A DNA stretch of 17,001 nt from UBA5536 sp964592595 (lineage in GTDB: Bacteria > Bacteroidota > Bacteroidia > Bacteroidales > F082): positions 1 to 17,001 of the forward strand of contig CAZQFH010000069.1 of assembly GCA_964592595.1 (NCBI GenBank). Direction: 5' to 3'. Every line of letters begins with the position of its first letter. Within the stretch, counting starts at the first letter, position 1. Shown piece by piece: positions 15,316 through 17,001 of this stretch. A model generated the notes under the pieces. The model made no database searches and was not told the DNA's origin. It saw nothing but the letters and a program-made list of their open reading frames with translations. The position numbers and the translations under genes were made by a program.

Positions 15316-15331
15316 TTGATTTTGGCGTTAG

Positions 15332-16009
15332 TTATTTAATTTTCCCTACTTTTAGTACCTTTTCCTTTTTGTCGTCAAGTTTAAATAGTTTAGAGTTAAT
15401 TACCAAAGCCCCAAAAGAATTTTTAGCCCTAAACTTATGATGTATAAAAAGCCCATTTTTAATATCCGATCCATAATTTTTCAAGTCTGTTCCAAGAGCC
15501 AATAATTGCGCATCTAAATTTTTTAATTCCACTTGATATCTATATGAGATTCCTTCATATTGAGCACACAACTCTAGTAAGTCAGATTTAGTATTGCTTG
15601 AAATCTTGTTTATTTGAATTTCGTATGCTTCATCAAGCAATTTATGTAATGAGTCAACTGAATTGATTGAATAATCCGATTGTGAGTTTAACATAGAAAG
15701 GCTTTGAGAAAAACCCGTGAAACTAGTTAATTTGGTCGAATCAATTCCATCCATTTTCTTGATTTCAAGAATTAAATCGGTGACAATACTAACTTTTCTT
15801 TGAACAACATTTTGAAATCCAAATAAGTCGATATACTTATACAAATCATTATTATTTGATAAAACTGCAAAGTCTATTGGTTCATAACTTGAATAATCAT
15901 TCAGGTTTTTACTTAACCAATTATTTATCGGAGTTTCATAATAGGTCATGGTTTCAGAACACCCAAAAATTAAAATCAATAGGGATGAAATGACTATTAC
16001 TTTTTTCAT
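15332..16009 (-). CDS. Predicted lipoprotein of unknown function
   Basis: 225-residue protein with a classical lipoprotein signal: MKK, a hydrophobic core, and lipobox IFGC with the modified Cys at position 17. The mature part is hydrophilic and mainly helical (for example LDEAYEIQINKISSNTKSDLLELCAQYEG) with a short basic C-terminus. No known domain recognised. It would be anchored in the periplasm or outer membrane. It is on the same strand as the next lipoprotein (82 bases upstream) and the soluble pair downstream. All are AT-rich, which suggests one accessory block, but the gaps are wide enough for separate promoters. Confidence 0.8.
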   Translation of the reverse strand: MKKVIVISSLLILIFGCSETMTYYETPINNWLSKNLNDYSSYEPIDFAVLSNNNDLYKYIDLFGFQNVVQRKVSIVTDLILEIKKMDGIDSTKLTSFTGFSQSLSMLNSQSDYSINSVDSLHKLLDEAYEIQINKISSNTKSDLLELCAQYEGISYRYQVELKNLDAQLLALGTDLKNYGSDIKNGLFIHHKFRAKNSFGALVINSKLFKLDDKKEKVLKVGKIK

Positions 16010-16091
16010 TTTATGGCTTTATAATATTGATAATTAGCTTTATTTCAGTGGTTTTAATAATATGTCCAATGGTTAAAAATCCTTAATTTAT

Positions 16092-16904
16092 CTATGATTC
16101 TTTTAATTTTAGATAAGCATTTTCATACCAATCTGCTTTGGGAATAGTAAACTCATATTCAGTTGTAGGAGTATCAAATTCGATAATTTTAAATTTTAAC
16201 GTACCACCTTTCATAAGCGCATTATGAACTTGTCTCGATGCTTTTTTGTCAAAACTTAAACGCTCTGAATAATTTGTAGCTCTAAATTCTAATCTTTTCC
16301 CATCATTGTCTTGCATCAGCACTCTGTAGTTTGTTGTCGAATAAGCTTTAACTGGATTATTTCCGGCATATTCATAAAGTTGGATGGAAACATCGGTTGA
16401 ATTTGTTATTAGAAAATTTACATTTAATTTTGAGTCTTGTGTTGCAGTATTACTAAACTGACCTTTTATATACTCCTTATTTGTTATATAACCAGTTTTT
16501 GTTGGTTCTCCAAACTCGTCAACATAGTGACTAACTCTCCATATACCTGTATTATTTAAATTCTCAAGTCTAATCCTTTCTTTTTCCTCTGCAGCTTTTT
16601 TCTCAATTTCAATTTGTTCTTCTTTCTCTATTTTTACCAAAAGACTTTTGAATTCCTCATTTTTAGGTGATTCAGGATGTTTCTGATAGAGTTTAGCAAT
16701 GTTTTCTTTTGCTAAAGAATAGTCTTTATCTGAAAATGCCTTCTCTACAATAGCTATTAACTTCTCAGCTCCATTTTGACATTCTTCGAGTTCCGATTTT
16801 AACTTCTCGTTTTCAGCCTTTAATCTATCATAATCAGATTGTGGAACACCACAACTTGTGATAAATGCTGTCATAATTGCTAAATAGAAAATTAATTTTT
16901 TCAT
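16092..16904 (-). CDS. Predicted coiled-coil lipoprotein of unknown function
   Basis: 270-residue protein. Lipoprotein signal with lipobox ITSC (Cys18), then a coiled coil at about 24-45 (DYDRLKAENEKLKSELEECQ). Next comes a helical segment with TPR-like features (FSDKDYSLAKENIAKLYQKHPES, about 55-77) and a charged helix rich in Glu/Lys to about 125. The C-terminal beta-rich domain (about 130-268, starting near GIWRVSHYVDEFGEPTKTGYI) contains several short strands. I recognise it only as a type seen in Bacteroidota lipoproteins. Likely anchored in the cell envelope. No enzyme motif is visible. The gene start is 97 bases from the window edge. Confidence 0.83.
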   Translation of the reverse strand: MKKLIFYLAIMTAFITSCGVPQSDYDRLKAENEKLKSELEECQNGAEKLIAIVEKAFSDKDYSLAKENIAKLYQKHPESPKNEEFKSLLVKIEKEEQIEIEKKAAEEKERIRLENLNNTGIWRVSHYVDEFGEPTKTGYITNKEYIKGQFSNTATQDSKLNVNFLITNSTDVSIQLYEYAGNNPVKAYSTTNYRVLMQDNDGKRLEFRATNYSERLSFDKKASRQVHNALMKGGTLKFKIIEFDTPTTEYEFTIPKADWYENAYLKLKES

Positions 16905-17001
16905 AATTATTGATTTTTTGGGTTTAAAACTGTCGTATTTATTTATACCCTAACCTGGACAAGCCAGAACCAAACAGGAATACTTGTAATTTTACTGAAT
17001 G

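Overview
The window looks like a chromosomal segment of a Bacteroidota bacterium, probably an environmental member of the Bacteroidia. The evidence is a LytTR response regulator paired with a periplasmic beta-propeller histidine kinase, short MKK-type lipoproteins, a carboxypeptidase-regulatory-like beta domain protein, two TAnnTTTG-type -7 promoter boxes directly upstream of genes, and little Shine-Dalgarno signal. Species cannot be told from the sequence alone. No rRNA, tRNA or CRISPR array was seen.

Layout. 1-264: two copies of a ~115 bp direct repeat carrying a GGCGTT/GGCATT hexamer run. 302-1588 (-): folC. 1836-5884 (+): a translationally coupled two-component operon (LytTR regulator, then a 1089-residue propeller sensor kinase) with an unusual AT-rich helical insertion in the propeller. 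5951-6880 (-): a helical protein with a C-terminal CarboxypepD_reg-like domain, ending at an intrinsic terminator. 6881-7598: no confident gene; it holds a small cluster of palindromes.

7599-13612 (-) is a Type I restriction-modification locus. It has hsdR (broken by a frameshift near 12640), a small HUH (IS200/REP-associated-type) transposase, a ~335 bp array of about eleven short palindromes, and a fused hsdM-hsdS gene that seems to have its own promoter at the edge of the array. As written, the locus would make a methyltransferase/specificity protein but no full-length restriction subunit, unless the frameshift is a sequencing error or is bypassed.

13613-17001 is AT-rich and holds four minus-strand genes of unknown function: a tightly spaced pair of soluble proteins (the second resembles DUF6904) and two predicted lipoproteins. 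This block beside the R-M genes looks like accessory DNA and is the least explained part of the window.

The most interesting structural theme is the palindrome array next to the HUH transposase at 10261-11050, with a second palindrome cluster of similar style at 6954-7064 on the other side of hsdMS. This suggests REP/RAYT-like elements are remodelling the R-M locus.
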